This document shows, piece after piece, positions 1 through 7,743 of a stretch of 64,000 bases of DNA. The stretch comes from Thauera sp. 2A1. GTDB lineage: Bacteria; Pseudomonadota; Gammaproteobacteria; Burkholderiales; Rhodocyclaceae. A model generated the notes under the pieces. The model was not told the origin of the DNA. It ran no database searches and saw nothing but the letters and a program-made list of their open reading frames with translations. Within the stretch, counting starts at the first letter, position 1; each line of letters opens with the position of its first letter. The stretch lies in contig NZ_SSXV01000021.1 in the NCBI RefSeq assembly GCF_009469595.2, positions 24,111-88,110 on the forward strand, in the 5' to 3' direction. The translations under genes were made by a program, and so were the position numbers.

Positions 1-784
1 CAGCTTCCTCAACGTCGTGATCCACCGCCTGCCCAGGATGATGGAGCACGACTGGCACGCGCAGGCGGCGGAACTGCGTGGCGAGCCGCCGCCGCAGACC
101 GAGCGCTTCAATCTCGCCGTGCCGCGGTCGCGTTGCCCGCATTGCGGCCATCTGGTCACTGCGCTGGAGAACATTCCCGTCATCAGTTACGTGGTGCTGC
201 GCGGGCGATGCAGCCACTGCGGCGCGCCCATCGGCAAACGCTACCCGGTGGTCGAGGTATTGACGGCCGCGCTTTCGGGCTACGCCGCCTGGCATTTCGG
301 CTTCGGCATCGCCGCCCTGGGTGCGCTGCTCTTCCTGTGGGCGATGATCGCGCTCGCCTTCATTGACCTCGACACCCAGTTGCTGCCCGACGACCTGACG
401 CTGCCCTTGTTGTGGCTGGGGCTGGCGCTCAACCTCGGCGCCACGTATGCGAGCCTGGGCAGCGCGGTGATCGGGGCGATGACCGGCTACCTGGCGCTGT
501 GGACGATCTACTGGCTGTTCCGGCTCGCCACCGGCAAGGAAGGCATGGGCTACGGCGACTTCAAGCTGCTTGCTGCCATCGGTGCGTGGCTTGGGTGGCA
601 GATGTTGCCGCTCACCATCCTGCTGTCGTCGGTGGTGGGGGCCGTCGTCGGAATCAGCCTGATCGTGTTCGCGCGCCATGGCCGCAACGTCCCGATTCCC
701 TTCGGCCCCTATCTCGCCGCGGCCGGCGTGATTGCCCTGTTCTGGGGGCGGGAGATCACCAGCCGCTACCTTGGCGCCTCCTGA
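1..784 (+). CDS. pilD: Prepilin peptidase PilD, 5' end outside window
   Basis: Inner-membrane aspartic protease that cleaves type IV prepilins and type II secretion pseudopilins and N-methylates the new N-terminus. The reading frame is open from base 2 (SFLNVVIHRLP), so the true start and roughly 30 residues lie upstream; the GTG at 17 is only an internal Val. Two CxxC pairs (CPHC, CSHC) form the cytoplasmic zinc-binding loop of bifunctional enzymes. The catalytic aspartates sit in FIDLDTQLLPD and in GYGDFK. Several hydrophobic segments follow. It probably ends an upstream pilB-pilC-pilD cluster that is not visible here. Confidence 0.95.
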   Translation, partial: SFLNVVIHRLPRMMEHDWHAQAAELRGEPPPQTERFNLAVPRSRCPHCGHLVTALENIPVISYVVLRGRCSHCGAPIGKRYPVVEVLTAALSGYAAWHFGFGIAALGALLFLWAMIALAFIDLDTQLLPDDLTLPLLWLGLALNLGATYASLGSAVIGAMTGYLALWTIYWLFRLATGKEGMGYGDFKLLAAIGAWLGWQMLPLTILLSSVVGAVVGISLIVFARHGRNVPIPFGPYLAAAGVIALFWGREITSRYLGAS

Positions 785-938
785 GGCGGGACATTCGCGC
801 ACCGCGACGCCTGCCCGCAGGCTTGAAAAACGACGCACGCGCCCCCAACTTGGTCGCGCGTGCGGCGCGTGCCGGACGCGGCTTTTTCCTTATGCTGCAT
901 TGCGTTAGACTTGCGCACTTGCCTTTCGGGAGCTTGTC

Positions 939-1202
939 ATGCCCATTTACGAATATCGTTGCGACGCCTGTGGATTCCAGAAGGAACACATGCAGAAGAT
1001 GAGCGATGCGCCGCTCTCCACCTGCCCGTCCTGCGGCAAGGAAACCTACACCAAGCTGTTGTCCGCAGCCGGCTTCCAGCTCAAGGGCAGCGGCTGGTAC
1101 GCCACCGACTTCAAAGGCGGAAGCGGTGCCAAGGCTTCTTCCACCAGCGAGAGCAGTGCCCCCGCCCACAGTTGCGGCGGTGGCGGCTGCGGCTGCCACT
1201 GA
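939..1202 (+). CDS. FmdB-family zinc-ribbon protein
   Basis: Small (87 aa) putative regulatory protein of the FmdB/CxxC_CxxC_SSSS family. The N-terminus MPIYEYRCDACG and the following CPSCG give the paired CxxC zinc ribbon. The tail is Ser/Ala-rich and ends in a Gly/Cys-rich string (GGGGCGCH) that might bind metal. It lies 33 bp before the DUF502 gene and probably shares a transcript with it and aspS. The biochemical role of the family is unknown; the name comes from a formamidase-operon regulator and should not be read as a function here. Confidence 0.85.
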   Translation: MPIYEYRCDACGFQKEHMQKMSDAPLSTCPSCGKETYTKLLSAAGFQLKGSGWYATDFKGGSGAKASSTSESSAPAHSCGGGGCGCH

Positions 1203-1235
1203 CTGACACGACGCGACATCGACAAAGACCACTAC

Positions 1236-1859
1236 GTGAAGAAATACTTCATCACCGGCCTGCTGATCTGGATTCCTCTGGCGATCACCTTCATGGTGCT
1301 CGCCTGGATCGTCGGCACGCTCGACCAGATCATCCTGCTGCTGCCGAATGGCCTGCACCCGCGCGAGATCTTCGGTTTCAACGTTCCCGGCCTCGGCGTC
1401 CTGCTGACGCTGTTCATCGTGTTCAGCACCGGACTGATCGCCGCCAACGTGCTCGGCCAGAAGCTGGTGCAGGTCTGGGAAGCGATGCTGTCGCGCATCC
1501 CGGTGGTGAAGTCGATCTACTACAGCGTCAAACAGGTCTCGGACACGCTGTTCTCGAGCAGCGGCCAGGCGTTCCGCAAGGCGTTGCTGGTGCAGTATCC
1601 GCGCGAGGGTTCATGGACGATCGCCTTCCTGACCGGCAAGCCGGGCGGGGATGCGGCAAACCACCTCGAGGGCGAATTCGTCAGCGTGTACGTGCCTACC
1701 ACGCCCAACCCGACTTCCGGCTTCTTCCTGATGATGCCCGCGAACGACGTCGTCGAGCTCGAGATGAGCGTCGACGAGGCGCTGAAGTACATCATCTCGA
1801 TGGGCGTGGTCGCGCCGCCACAGCGCAAGCCGGTGCGCACTGCGGCCCTGCTCGACTGA
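1236..1859 (+). CDS. DUF502 membrane protein
   Basis: 207 aa, GTG start. Two predicted membrane spans lie near the N-terminus (about residues 5-27 and 50-75), followed by a soluble domain with LSRIPVVKSIYYSVKQ and later FLMMPANDV, both typical of DUF502. Function is not established. The fmdB-DUF502-aspS order is a familiar betaproteobacterial arrangement, so cotranscription with aspS (77 bp downstream) is likely. Plant homologues (COV) have been linked to trafficking, but that does not define the bacterial role. Confidence 0.85.
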   Translation: MKKYFITGLLIWIPLAITFMVLAWIVGTLDQIILLLPNGLHPREIFGFNVPGLGVLLTLFIVFSTGLIAANVLGQKLVQVWEAMLSRIPVVKSIYYSVKQVSDTLFSSSGQAFRKALLVQYPREGSWTIAFLTGKPGGDAANHLEGEFVSVYVPTTPNPTSGFFLMMPANDVVELEMSVDEALKYIISMGVVAPPQRKPVRTAALLD

Positions 1860-1936
1860 CCTGCCCCGCTCAAGCGCATCAACACTTCCCGGCGCGACAT
1901 CGGTCGCGCCCCCACGAAACCTCACCAGTCCAAACC

Positions 1937-3736
1937 ATGCGAACTCACTACTGCGGCAAGGTCACCGCCGCCGACCTCGACCAGATCGTCACCATTTGCG
2001 GCTGGGTACATCGTCGCCGCGACCACGGCGGCGTCATCTTCATCGACCTGCGCGACCGCGAGGGCCTGGTGCAGGTGGTATGCGACCCCGACCGCGCCGA
2101 GATGTTCAAGATCGCCGAATCCGTGCGCAACGAGTTCGTGCTGAAGATGAGCGGCAAGGTCCGCCGCCGTCCGGCCGGCACCGAGAACGCCAACCTGACC
2201 TCGGGCGAGATCGAGATCTTGTGCCACGACATCGAGGTGCTCAACGCCGCCGCCACGCCGCCCTTCCAGCTCGACGACGAGAACCTCTCGGAGACGGTGC
2301 GCCTGACCAACCGCGTCATCGACCTGCGTCGCCCGCAGATGCAGAAGAACCTGATGCTGCGCTACAAGACCACGATGGCCTTCCGCCGCTTCCTCGACGG
2401 CGCCGGCTTCATCGACGTCGAGACGCCGATGCTGACCAAGAGCACGCCGGAAGGCGCGCGCGACTACCTGGTGCCCTCGCGCGTGCACCCAGGCCAGTTC
2501 TTCGCGCTGCCGCAGTCGCCCCAGCTCTTCAAGCAGCTGCTGATGGTCGCCGGCTACGACCGCTACTACCAGATCGTCAAGTGCTTCCGCGACGAGGACC
2601 TGCGCGCCGACCGTCAGCCCGAGTTCACCCAGGTCGATCTGGAGACCTCGTTCATGGACGAGCACCAGATCACCGCGCTGGTCGAGGAGATGATCCGCTT
2701 CGTGTTCAAGGAGGCGATGGACGTCGAGCTGCCCGCGCCCTTCCCGCGCATGACCTACGCCGAGGCGATGCGCCGCTACGGCTCGGACAAGCCCGACCTG
2801 CGCGTCACGCTCGAACTCACCGACGTCACCGATGCGGTGCAGGACGTCGCCTTCAAGGTCTTCAGCGGCCCCGCCACCTCGGGCGGCCGCGTCGCCGCGA
2901 TGCGCGTGCCGGGCGGCAACAGCCTGACCCGCGGCGAGATCGACGAATACACCAAGTTCGTCGGCATCTACGGTGCCAAAGGCCTGGCCTACATCAAGGT
3001 CAATGACGTCACCCAGCCCAACGAGCAGGGCCTGCAGTCACCGATCGTCAAGAACCTGCACGAGACCGCGCTGCGCACCATCCTGGAGCGCACCGGCGCG
3101 CAGTCGGGCGACCTGATCTTCTTCGGTGCCGACAAGACCAAGGTGGTCAATGACGCCATGGGCGCGCTGCGCATCAAGCTCGGTCACGAGAAGGGCTATG
3201 TGACCGGCGAGGCCTGGCGTCCGCTGTGGGTGGTCGACTTCCCGATGTTCGAGTACGACGAGGACGACAAGCGCTGGACCGCCTGTCACCACCCCTTCAC
3301 CAGCCCCAAGGACGAGCACATCGACCTGCTCGAATCCAACCCGGGCGAGTGCCTGGCCAAGGCCTACGACCTGGCGTTGAACGGCTGGGAGATCGGCGGC
3401 GGCTCGGTGCGTATCCACCGCGCCGACGTGCAGGCGCGCGTGTTCGAGGCGCTCAACATCGGCCCCGAGGAGCAGCAGGCCAAGTTCGGTTTCCTGCTCG
3501 ACGCGCTCAAGTACGGCGCGCCGCCGCATGGCGGCCTGGCCTTCGGTCTGGATCGCATCGTCACCATGATGACCGGCGCCGAGTCCATCCGCGACGTCAT
3601 CGCCTTTCCCAAGACCCAGCGCGCTCAATGCCTGCTCACCGATGCGCCGAGCGGTGTGGACGAGAAGCAGTTGCGCGAGTTGCACATCCGTCTGCGCCAG
3701 AAGGTGGAAACCCAGGTCGAGGTCGGCAAGAGCTGA
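1937..3736 (+). CDS. aspS: Aspartyl-tRNA synthetase, probably non-discriminating
   Basis: Class II synthetase (599 aa) charging tRNA-Asp. The ATG at 1937 gives the normal N-terminus MRTHYCGKV; the frame is open further upstream but that extension is not protein-like. The order is an N-terminal OB anticodon-binding domain, catalytic core motifs (FRDEDLRADRQPEFTQVD), the bacterial insertion domain, and motif 3 GLAFGLDRIV. The OB domain carries RRDHGG (His30) and RPAGTEN (Gly81). These match positions (His31/Gly81 in Pseudomonas) associated with non-discriminating enzymes that also charge tRNA-Asn for GatCAB amidation, where E. coli-type enzymes have Leu and Lys. A strong terminator follows. Confidence 0.97.
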   Translation: MRTHYCGKVTAADLDQIVTICGWVHRRRDHGGVIFIDLRDREGLVQVVCDPDRAEMFKIAESVRNEFVLKMSGKVRRRPAGTENANLTSGEIEILCHDIEVLNAAATPPFQLDDENLSETVRLTNRVIDLRRPQMQKNLMLRYKTTMAFRRFLDGAGFIDVETPMLTKSTPEGARDYLVPSRVHPGQFFALPQSPQLFKQLLMVAGYDRYYQIVKCFRDEDLRADRQPEFTQVDLETSFMDEHQITALVEEMIRFVFKEAMDVELPAPFPRMTYAEAMRRYGSDKPDLRVTLELTDVTDAVQDVAFKVFSGPATSGGRVAAMRVPGGNSLTRGEIDEYTKFVGIYGAKGLAYIKVNDVTQPNEQGLQSPIVKNLHETALRTILERTGAQSGDLIFFGADKTKVVNDAMGALRIKLGHEKGYVTGEAWRPLWVVDFPMFEYDEDDKRWTACHHPFTSPKDEHIDLLESNPGECLAKAYDLALNGWEIGGGSVRIHRADVQARVFEALNIGPEEQQAKFGFLLDALKYGAPPHGGLAFGLDRIVTMMTGAESIRDVIAFPKTQRAQCLLTDAPSGVDEKQLRELHIRLRQKVETQVEVGKS

Positions 3737-3762
3737 GCGGGTCGCCGCGGGTCCGATCGAAA

Positions 3763-3792
3763 AGCGGATGGGTGATCCATCCGCTTTTTTTT
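3763..3792 (+). terminator. Rho-independent terminator after aspS
   Basis: A perfect 9-bp stem (AGCGGATGG / CCATCCGCT) around a 5-nt loop is followed by eight T residues, 27 bp after the aspS stop. It closes the fmdB-DUF502-aspS transcript. Confidence 0.9.
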
Positions 3793-3879
3793 CGCGGTCA
3801 CCTGCCGCTTCAGCAAGCGGCATCGATGCCGTAATCTTGTCATCGGCCTACCCGCCGCATAGAGTCCAAGCCCGCGCCC

Positions 3880-5517
3880 ATGCCTCTTTCCGAATCGACC
3901 AGCGTCCTCGTCGTCGAAAGCCAGCCCACCATGCGCGCGCAATTGCGCACGATGCTGGCATCCATCGGCCTGGATGCGGCGCAGTTCGCGAGTTCCGCGA
4001 ACGTCGCGATGCGGCGGCTGCGCGAGCGGCGTTATGAGCTCATCCTGTGCGAATACCATCTGGGCGACGGTCAGGACGGCCAGCACTTGCTCGAGGACCT
4101 GCGCCAGCACGAGATCATTCCACTCGACGCGCTGTTCGTGATGATCAGCGGCGAGATGAACTACGCGCGCGTCGTCAGCACCTGCGAACTGGCACCGAAC
4201 GACTACATCCTCAAGCCGCTCACCGCCGAGACGCTGCGTGTGCGTCTGCAGCGCGCCTTCGACAAGCGTGACGCCTTCCTGCCCGCGTGGCAGGCCATCG
4301 GCATCGGCGACACCGTCAGCGCCATCGCGCACTGCCGGGAAGGCTGCGAGACCTATCCACAGTACCAGATCGATTTCCTGCGACTGCAGGCGGAGCTGCA
4401 CCTGTCCATCGGCCAGTTCGAGCAGGCCGAGAACCTGTATCACAGGATCCTCGACATCAAGACCATTCCCTGGGCCGAACTCGGGCTTGCGCGCACGCTG
4501 ATGCTGCGCAAACGCTACCAGGAGGCGGAGGACATCCTCGTCCGCCTGGTGGGCGCGCATGAGCGCTTCATCGAAGCCTACGAGCTGTTGACGCAACTGC
4601 GCGAGGACACCGGCCGCACTGCCGCCGCGCACGAGACCCTGCTCGTCGCGACCGAACGCTCGCCCTATCGCATCAAGCGCCTGCGGCACCTCGGCGAGCT
4701 GTCGCTGGCAGTGGGCGACGCCGCCGCCGCCGAAACCACCTTCGCCGAGGTGGTGCGCAAGGGCAAGTATTCAGAGTTTGCCGACCCCGAGGATCACGTG
4801 CGCCTGGTTCAGGCGCAGCTCGCGCAGATGAAGCTGGAGCAGGCCGGCAACAGCATCGCCGACCTCGACCGGAGCATGGGGCGCCAGCCCCGCGGCGAGC
4901 TGTGCAAGGCGCTGAGCACCGCCCTTCTGCACGCGCGCTCGGGGGACCTGGAGCGCGCCCGCGAGGCGCTGCAGCAGGCCTCGCGCGCCAGCCGCCGGGG
5001 CGCCCAGTTGTCGGTGGGCCTGCGGCAGGAACTGGTGAAAGCCTGTTTCGACCATCAGTTGGGCGACGAGGGCAGCGAACTGGTGGTGGACATCCTGCGC
5101 ACCGCAGCGGACGAACGCTCCATCGAGAGCACGCGCGAACTGCTCAAGGCGCGCGGCCTGGAGAATCTGTCGCGGCAGATCGAGGCGCGCGTGCAGGCGG
5201 AGGTCAAGTCGCTGATCACCGTGGGTGCGGAAAAGGCGCGCGCCGGTGACTTCGACGGCGCTGTCGCCGAGATGATGAACGCTGCCCGCAAGATGCCGGG
5301 CAACCCGCAGGTGCTGTTCAATGCGGCACTTGCGCTGATGCGCCATATCGAGCACCGCGGCTGGAACGACGCCTTCGCCGCGCAAGCGCGCAGCCTGATC
5401 GACCGCGCCCGCAAGCTGTCGCCAGCAAGCCCGCGACTGGCCGCGCTGACGGAGTTCATGCATCAACAGATCAAGCGCTACGGCATACGCCCTGGCCGTA
5501 TCATGGCGCGGACCTGA
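3880..5517 (+). CDS. Receiver-TPR protein with Glu at the phosphoacceptor site
   Basis: 545 aa. Residues about 8-128 form a CheY-like receiver domain, with VLVVESQP at the acidic cluster, ISGEM for the conserved Ser/Thr and YILKPL for the conserved Lys. The rest (about 150-545) is helical with TPR-type repeats, for example AENLYHRILDIKTIPWAELG, and has no DNA-binding domain. Residue 58, where the phosphorylated Asp is expected (LILCEYHLGDG), is Glu. The protein may therefore be a non-phosphorylated or constitutively active-like receiver acting through protein contacts. No kinase gene is adjacent. The partner and pathway are unknown. Confidence 0.85.
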   Translation: MPLSESTSVLVVESQPTMRAQLRTMLASIGLDAAQFASSANVAMRRLRERRYELILCEYHLGDGQDGQHLLEDLRQHEIIPLDALFVMISGEMNYARVVSTCELAPNDYILKPLTAETLRVRLQRAFDKRDAFLPAWQAIGIGDTVSAIAHCREGCETYPQYQIDFLRLQAELHLSIGQFEQAENLYHRILDIKTIPWAELGLARTLMLRKRYQEAEDILVRLVGAHERFIEAYELLTQLREDTGRTAAAHETLLVATERSPYRIKRLRHLGELSLAVGDAAAAETTFAEVVRKGKYSEFADPEDHVRLVQAQLAQMKLEQAGNSIADLDRSMGRQPRGELCKALSTALLHARSGDLERAREALQQASRASRRGAQLSVGLRQELVKACFDHQLGDEGSELVVDILRTAADERSIESTRELLKARGLENLSRQIEARVQAEVKSLITVGAEKARAGDFDGAVAEMMNAARKMPGNPQVLFNAALALMRHIEHRGWNDAFAAQARSLIDRARKLSPASPRLAALTEFMHQQIKRYGIRPGRIMART

Positions 5518-5544
5518 GCCCCGCCAAAAGTTCGTTCATCCGAC

Positions 5545-5952
5545 ATGGCCCGACACCTCCTCACCCGCCTGATCACCCGCCTGCTGTGGCTATTCCTGCT
5601 CGTCGGTCTCACCGCCGGCTGCGGGCCTGCGGCCTCCGACGGCAGCGCCGGCCCAGCCGCACGTGCCCAGTCTGCGACGCCGCGCGGCCTTCCGCCCGAG
5701 GCGCTGGAGACGCTCGCCCTGATCCAGCGCGGCGGCCCCTTCCCGTATCGCAAGGACGGCACCATCTTCCAGAACCGCGAGCGCCTGCTGCCCGCCATGC
5801 CACGCGGCTACTACCGCGAATACACCGTGCCGACACCCGGCTCGCAACACAGAGGCGCGCGCCGCATCATCAGCGGCGGCAATCCCCCCGAGGTGTACTA
5901 CTACACTGCAGACCACTATCGAAGCTTCCGCCGCATCGAGCCTCTTCCATGA
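5545..5952 (+). CDS. Guanyl-specific ribonuclease (RNase Sa/T1 superfamily), lipoprotein-like
   Basis: 135 aa. The N-terminus is a signal sequence ending LTAGC, a plausible though not ideal lipobox (Thr at -3), so the enzyme is probably exported and perhaps lipid-anchored. The mature part matches Streptomyces RNase Sa closely: GPFPYRKDG, FQNRE, YYREYTVPTPG, RGARRII and ADHYRSF. The catalytic Glu, Arg and His of the family (Glu54, Arg65/69 and His85 of RNase Sa) are all present. It should cleave single-stranded RNA after G. The stop overlaps the ATG of a barstar-like inhibitor gene, a classic toxic RNase plus cytoplasmic inhibitor pair. Confidence 0.85.
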   Translation: MARHLLTRLITRLLWLFLLVGLTAGCGPAASDGSAGPAARAQSATPRGLPPEALETLALIQRGGPFPYRKDGTIFQNRERLLPAMPRGYYREYTVPTPGSQHRGARRIISGGNPPEVYYYTADHYRSFRRIEPLP

Positions 5953-6308
5953 GCACGCCCTCTTCCGCCCATTCTGCGACGCCGGGCGCCGCCCTCGTCG
6001 CCATCGAGCTTGCCGGCTGCCGCACCAAGGCCGAGTTGCTGTCGCGCATTGCCACGGCAATGCGCTTTCCGCCCTGGTTCGGGCACAACTGGGATGCACT
6101 GGCCGACTGCCTGACGGACCTCTCCTGGCTGCCGGCGCCTGCCTACGTGATCGAGCTGCAGCACCTGGGCGATCTGCGCGCAGCGGCGCCCGAGGTGGTT
6201 GCGACCCTGCTCGAGATCCTCGCCGATGCGGCCGCCTACTGGGCCGACCAGGGGATCGGCTTCAGTCTCGCCGGCGACGAGCCGACGCGCTCGACACCCG
6301 CTTCCTGA
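5949..6308 (+). CDS. Barstar-family ribonuclease inhibitor
   Basis: 119 aa, starting with an ATGA overlap with the RNase gene, so translation is probably coupled. Residues from about 18 show the barstar fold signature: TKAELLSRIATAMRFP, then PWFGHNWDALADCLTDLSWL, which contains the Asp-rich inhibitory helix region. There is no signal peptide, so it should protect the cytoplasm from the RNase before export. Barstar-like proteins also occur alone or with unrelated RNases; the immediate overlap makes the partner here clear by context. Inhibition itself is inferred. Confidence 0.85.
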   Translation: MSTPSSAHSATPGAALVAIELAGCRTKAELLSRIATAMRFPPWFGHNWDALADCLTDLSWLPAPAYVIELQHLGDLRAAAPEVVATLLEILADAAAYWADQGIGFSLAGDEPTRSTPAS

Positions 6309-6333
6309 GCCAGGTCAAAGTCTGTCCGCTTCC

Positions 6334-6364
6334 CCCTTGAAAACGCGTACTCCGCGCCTATATT
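6334..6364 (+). promoter_or_regulatory. Candidate heat-shock (sigma32) promoter of the Hsp20 gene
   Basis: CCCTTGAAAA (6334-6343), then after a short spacer GCCTATATT, resembles the sigma32 pattern (CTTGAAA ... CCCCATnT). The same bases read as a sigma70 promoter: TTGAAA, 16 bp, TATATT. It lies about 65 bp upstream of the start codon, and an AAAGGAGA ribosome-binding site follows at 6413-6420. The small heat-shock product supports stress control, but the -10 is not a clean sigma32 match. Confidence 0.5.
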
Positions 6365-6427
6365 CCTGTTGAAGCCGGATTTCCGGCAGATTTCAGGCAA
6401 GGCCTTCCATGCAAAGGAGAGTGAGAC

Positions 6428-6850
6428 ATGAGCAACATCACGCGTCGTGACCCTCTTGACGACTTCTTCCGCGGCTTCTTCGTGCGCCCCGTCGATTTCG
6501 GCACCGGGGACATGACGACCGAGGCACCGCAGATGCGGGTGGACGTGAAGGAAAATCCGGATGCCTACGAAGTGCACGCCGAATTGCCCGGCATGAAGAA
6601 GGAAGACATCCATGTGCACATCGACGGCCCGGTGGTGTCGATCAGCGCAGAGCGCAAGCAGGAGAAGGAAGTGAAGGAAGGCGAGCGCGTACTGCGGACC
6701 GAGCGCTACTTCGGCAAGGTGTCGCGCAGCTTCCAGCTCGGCCAGGACGTAGACGAATCCAGGGCGACGGCGAAATTCAACGACGGCGTGCTTGCGCTGA
6801 CGCTGCCGAAGAAAGCCGAAGCACAGGCGAAACGGCTGACGATCGACTGA
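6428..6850 (+). CDS. Hsp20/alpha-crystallin small heat-shock protein
   Basis: 140 aa ATP-independent holdase chaperone that binds unfolding proteins as large oligomers. The alpha-crystallin domain spans about residues 35-130: MRVDVKENPDAYEVHAELPG, the beta-strand region GPVVSISAERK, and the closing A-x-x-x-NGVLxLxxPK motif as FNDGVLALTLPKK. A C-terminal I-x-I type tail is not evident (it ends RLTID). It has a strong Shine-Dalgarno sequence and its own promoter, and is followed by a terminator shared with the convergent rsmA. Confidence 0.95.
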   Translation: MSNITRRDPLDDFFRGFFVRPVDFGTGDMTTEAPQMRVDVKENPDAYEVHAELPGMKKEDIHVHIDGPVVSISAERKQEKEVKEGERVLRTERYFGKVSRSFQLGQDVDESRATAKFNDGVLALTLPKKAEAQAKRLTID

Positions 6851-6875
6851 CGACCGACACTCGCTTGCCGTCGCA

Positions 6876-6906
6876 AAGGCCCGCCGGTCCTCGATCGGCG
6901 GGCCTT
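6876..6906. terminator. Bidirectional terminator between hsp20 and rsmA
   Basis: An 11-bp perfect stem (AAGGCCCGCCG / CGGCGGGCCTT) surrounds a 9-nt loop. The A and T ends let it act in both directions between the convergent genes. Confidence 0.8.
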
Positions 6907-6922
6907 CTTGCGTCGGGACGGA

Positions 6923-7735
6923 TCACCGCGCCGCGCAGTGGTTGGCGATGGCGACGAAATCGGCAACGGACAGGCGCTCGCCGCGCAGGCCGGGGTCCAG
7001 CCCCAGGGCGGCGAAATCCTCGTCGTCCATGAAGTCGCGCAAGGTGTTCTTCAGCGTCTTGCGCCGCTGGCCGAAGGCCGCGGTGACGATGCGGCCCAGC
7101 AGGGCATGGTCCGAGGCGCCGAGCTGCTCGGGCGGCAGGGGCACCAGGCGCACGATGCTCGACATCACCTTCGGCGCAGGGCGAAACGCCCCCGGCGGCA
7201 CATCGAAGAGCCGCCCCATGCGGAAGCGGTACTGCAGCATCACCGACAGGCGTCCGTACTCCTCGGTCCCCGGTTCGGCCACCATGCGCATCACGACCTC
7301 CTTCTGCAGCATGAAGGTCATGTCCTTGACCCGCTCCGCGAATTCGGCGAGGTGGAACAGGATGGGGGTCGAGATGTTGTAGGGCAGGTTGCCGACGATG
7401 CGCAGTCCGGGAGGCGCTTCGCCGCCGCCCCCGCCAACGAGGGCGCCGAAATCGAATTTCAGCGCGTCGCCTTCGTGGATCGTGATCTGATCCGGAGTCC
7501 AGGATTCACGCAGGCGCGCGATCAGGTCGCGGTCGATCTCGACCACGTGGAGGTGGCCAAGGCGTTCGATCAAGGGCATGGTCATCGCCCCCAGCCCAGG
7601 GCCGATCTCCACCATGCACTCGCCCGGTTGCGGCCGGATGGCGTCGATGATGCGCCGGATGATGTTCGGGTCCGACAGGAAGTTCTGGCCAAAGCGCTTG
7701 CGCGCGCGGTGACCGTCGGTGTTTCTGTCCTGCAT
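6923..7735 (-). CDS. rsmA: 16S rRNA dimethyladenosine transferase RsmA (KsgA)
   Basis: Dimethylates the two adjacent adenines in the loop of helix 45 of 16S rRNA, a late step in 30S assembly. The protein shows KRFGQNFL, the SAM-binding MVEIGPGLGAMT, and the catalytic NLPYNIS (family N-L-P-Y). The ATG at 7735 is preferred: it has GAGG six bases upstream and gives 270 aa. A TTG at 7747, overlapping the pdxA stop, would add four residues. Last gene of the lptD-surA-pdxA-rsmA operon. Confidence 0.96.
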   Translation of the reverse strand: MQDRNTDGHRARKRFGQNFLSDPNIIRRIIDAIRPQPGECMVEIGPGLGAMTMPLIERLGHLHVVEIDRDLIARLRESWTPDQITIHEGDALKFDFGALVGGGGGEAPPGLRIVGNLPYNISTPILFHLAEFAERVKDMTFMLQKEVVMRMVAEPGTEEYGRLSVMLQYRFRMGRLFDVPPGAFRPAPKVMSSIVRLVPLPPEQLGASDHALLGRIVTAAFGQRRKTLKNTLRDFMDDEDFAALGLDPGLRGERLSVADFVAIANHCAAR

Positions 7736-7743
7736 GCCGATCC

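Noticed and set aside
860..1936. N-terminal extension of aspS covering fmdB and the DUF502 gene
   Set aside because: Overlaps two recognised genes in another frame; AspRS homology starts at 1937.
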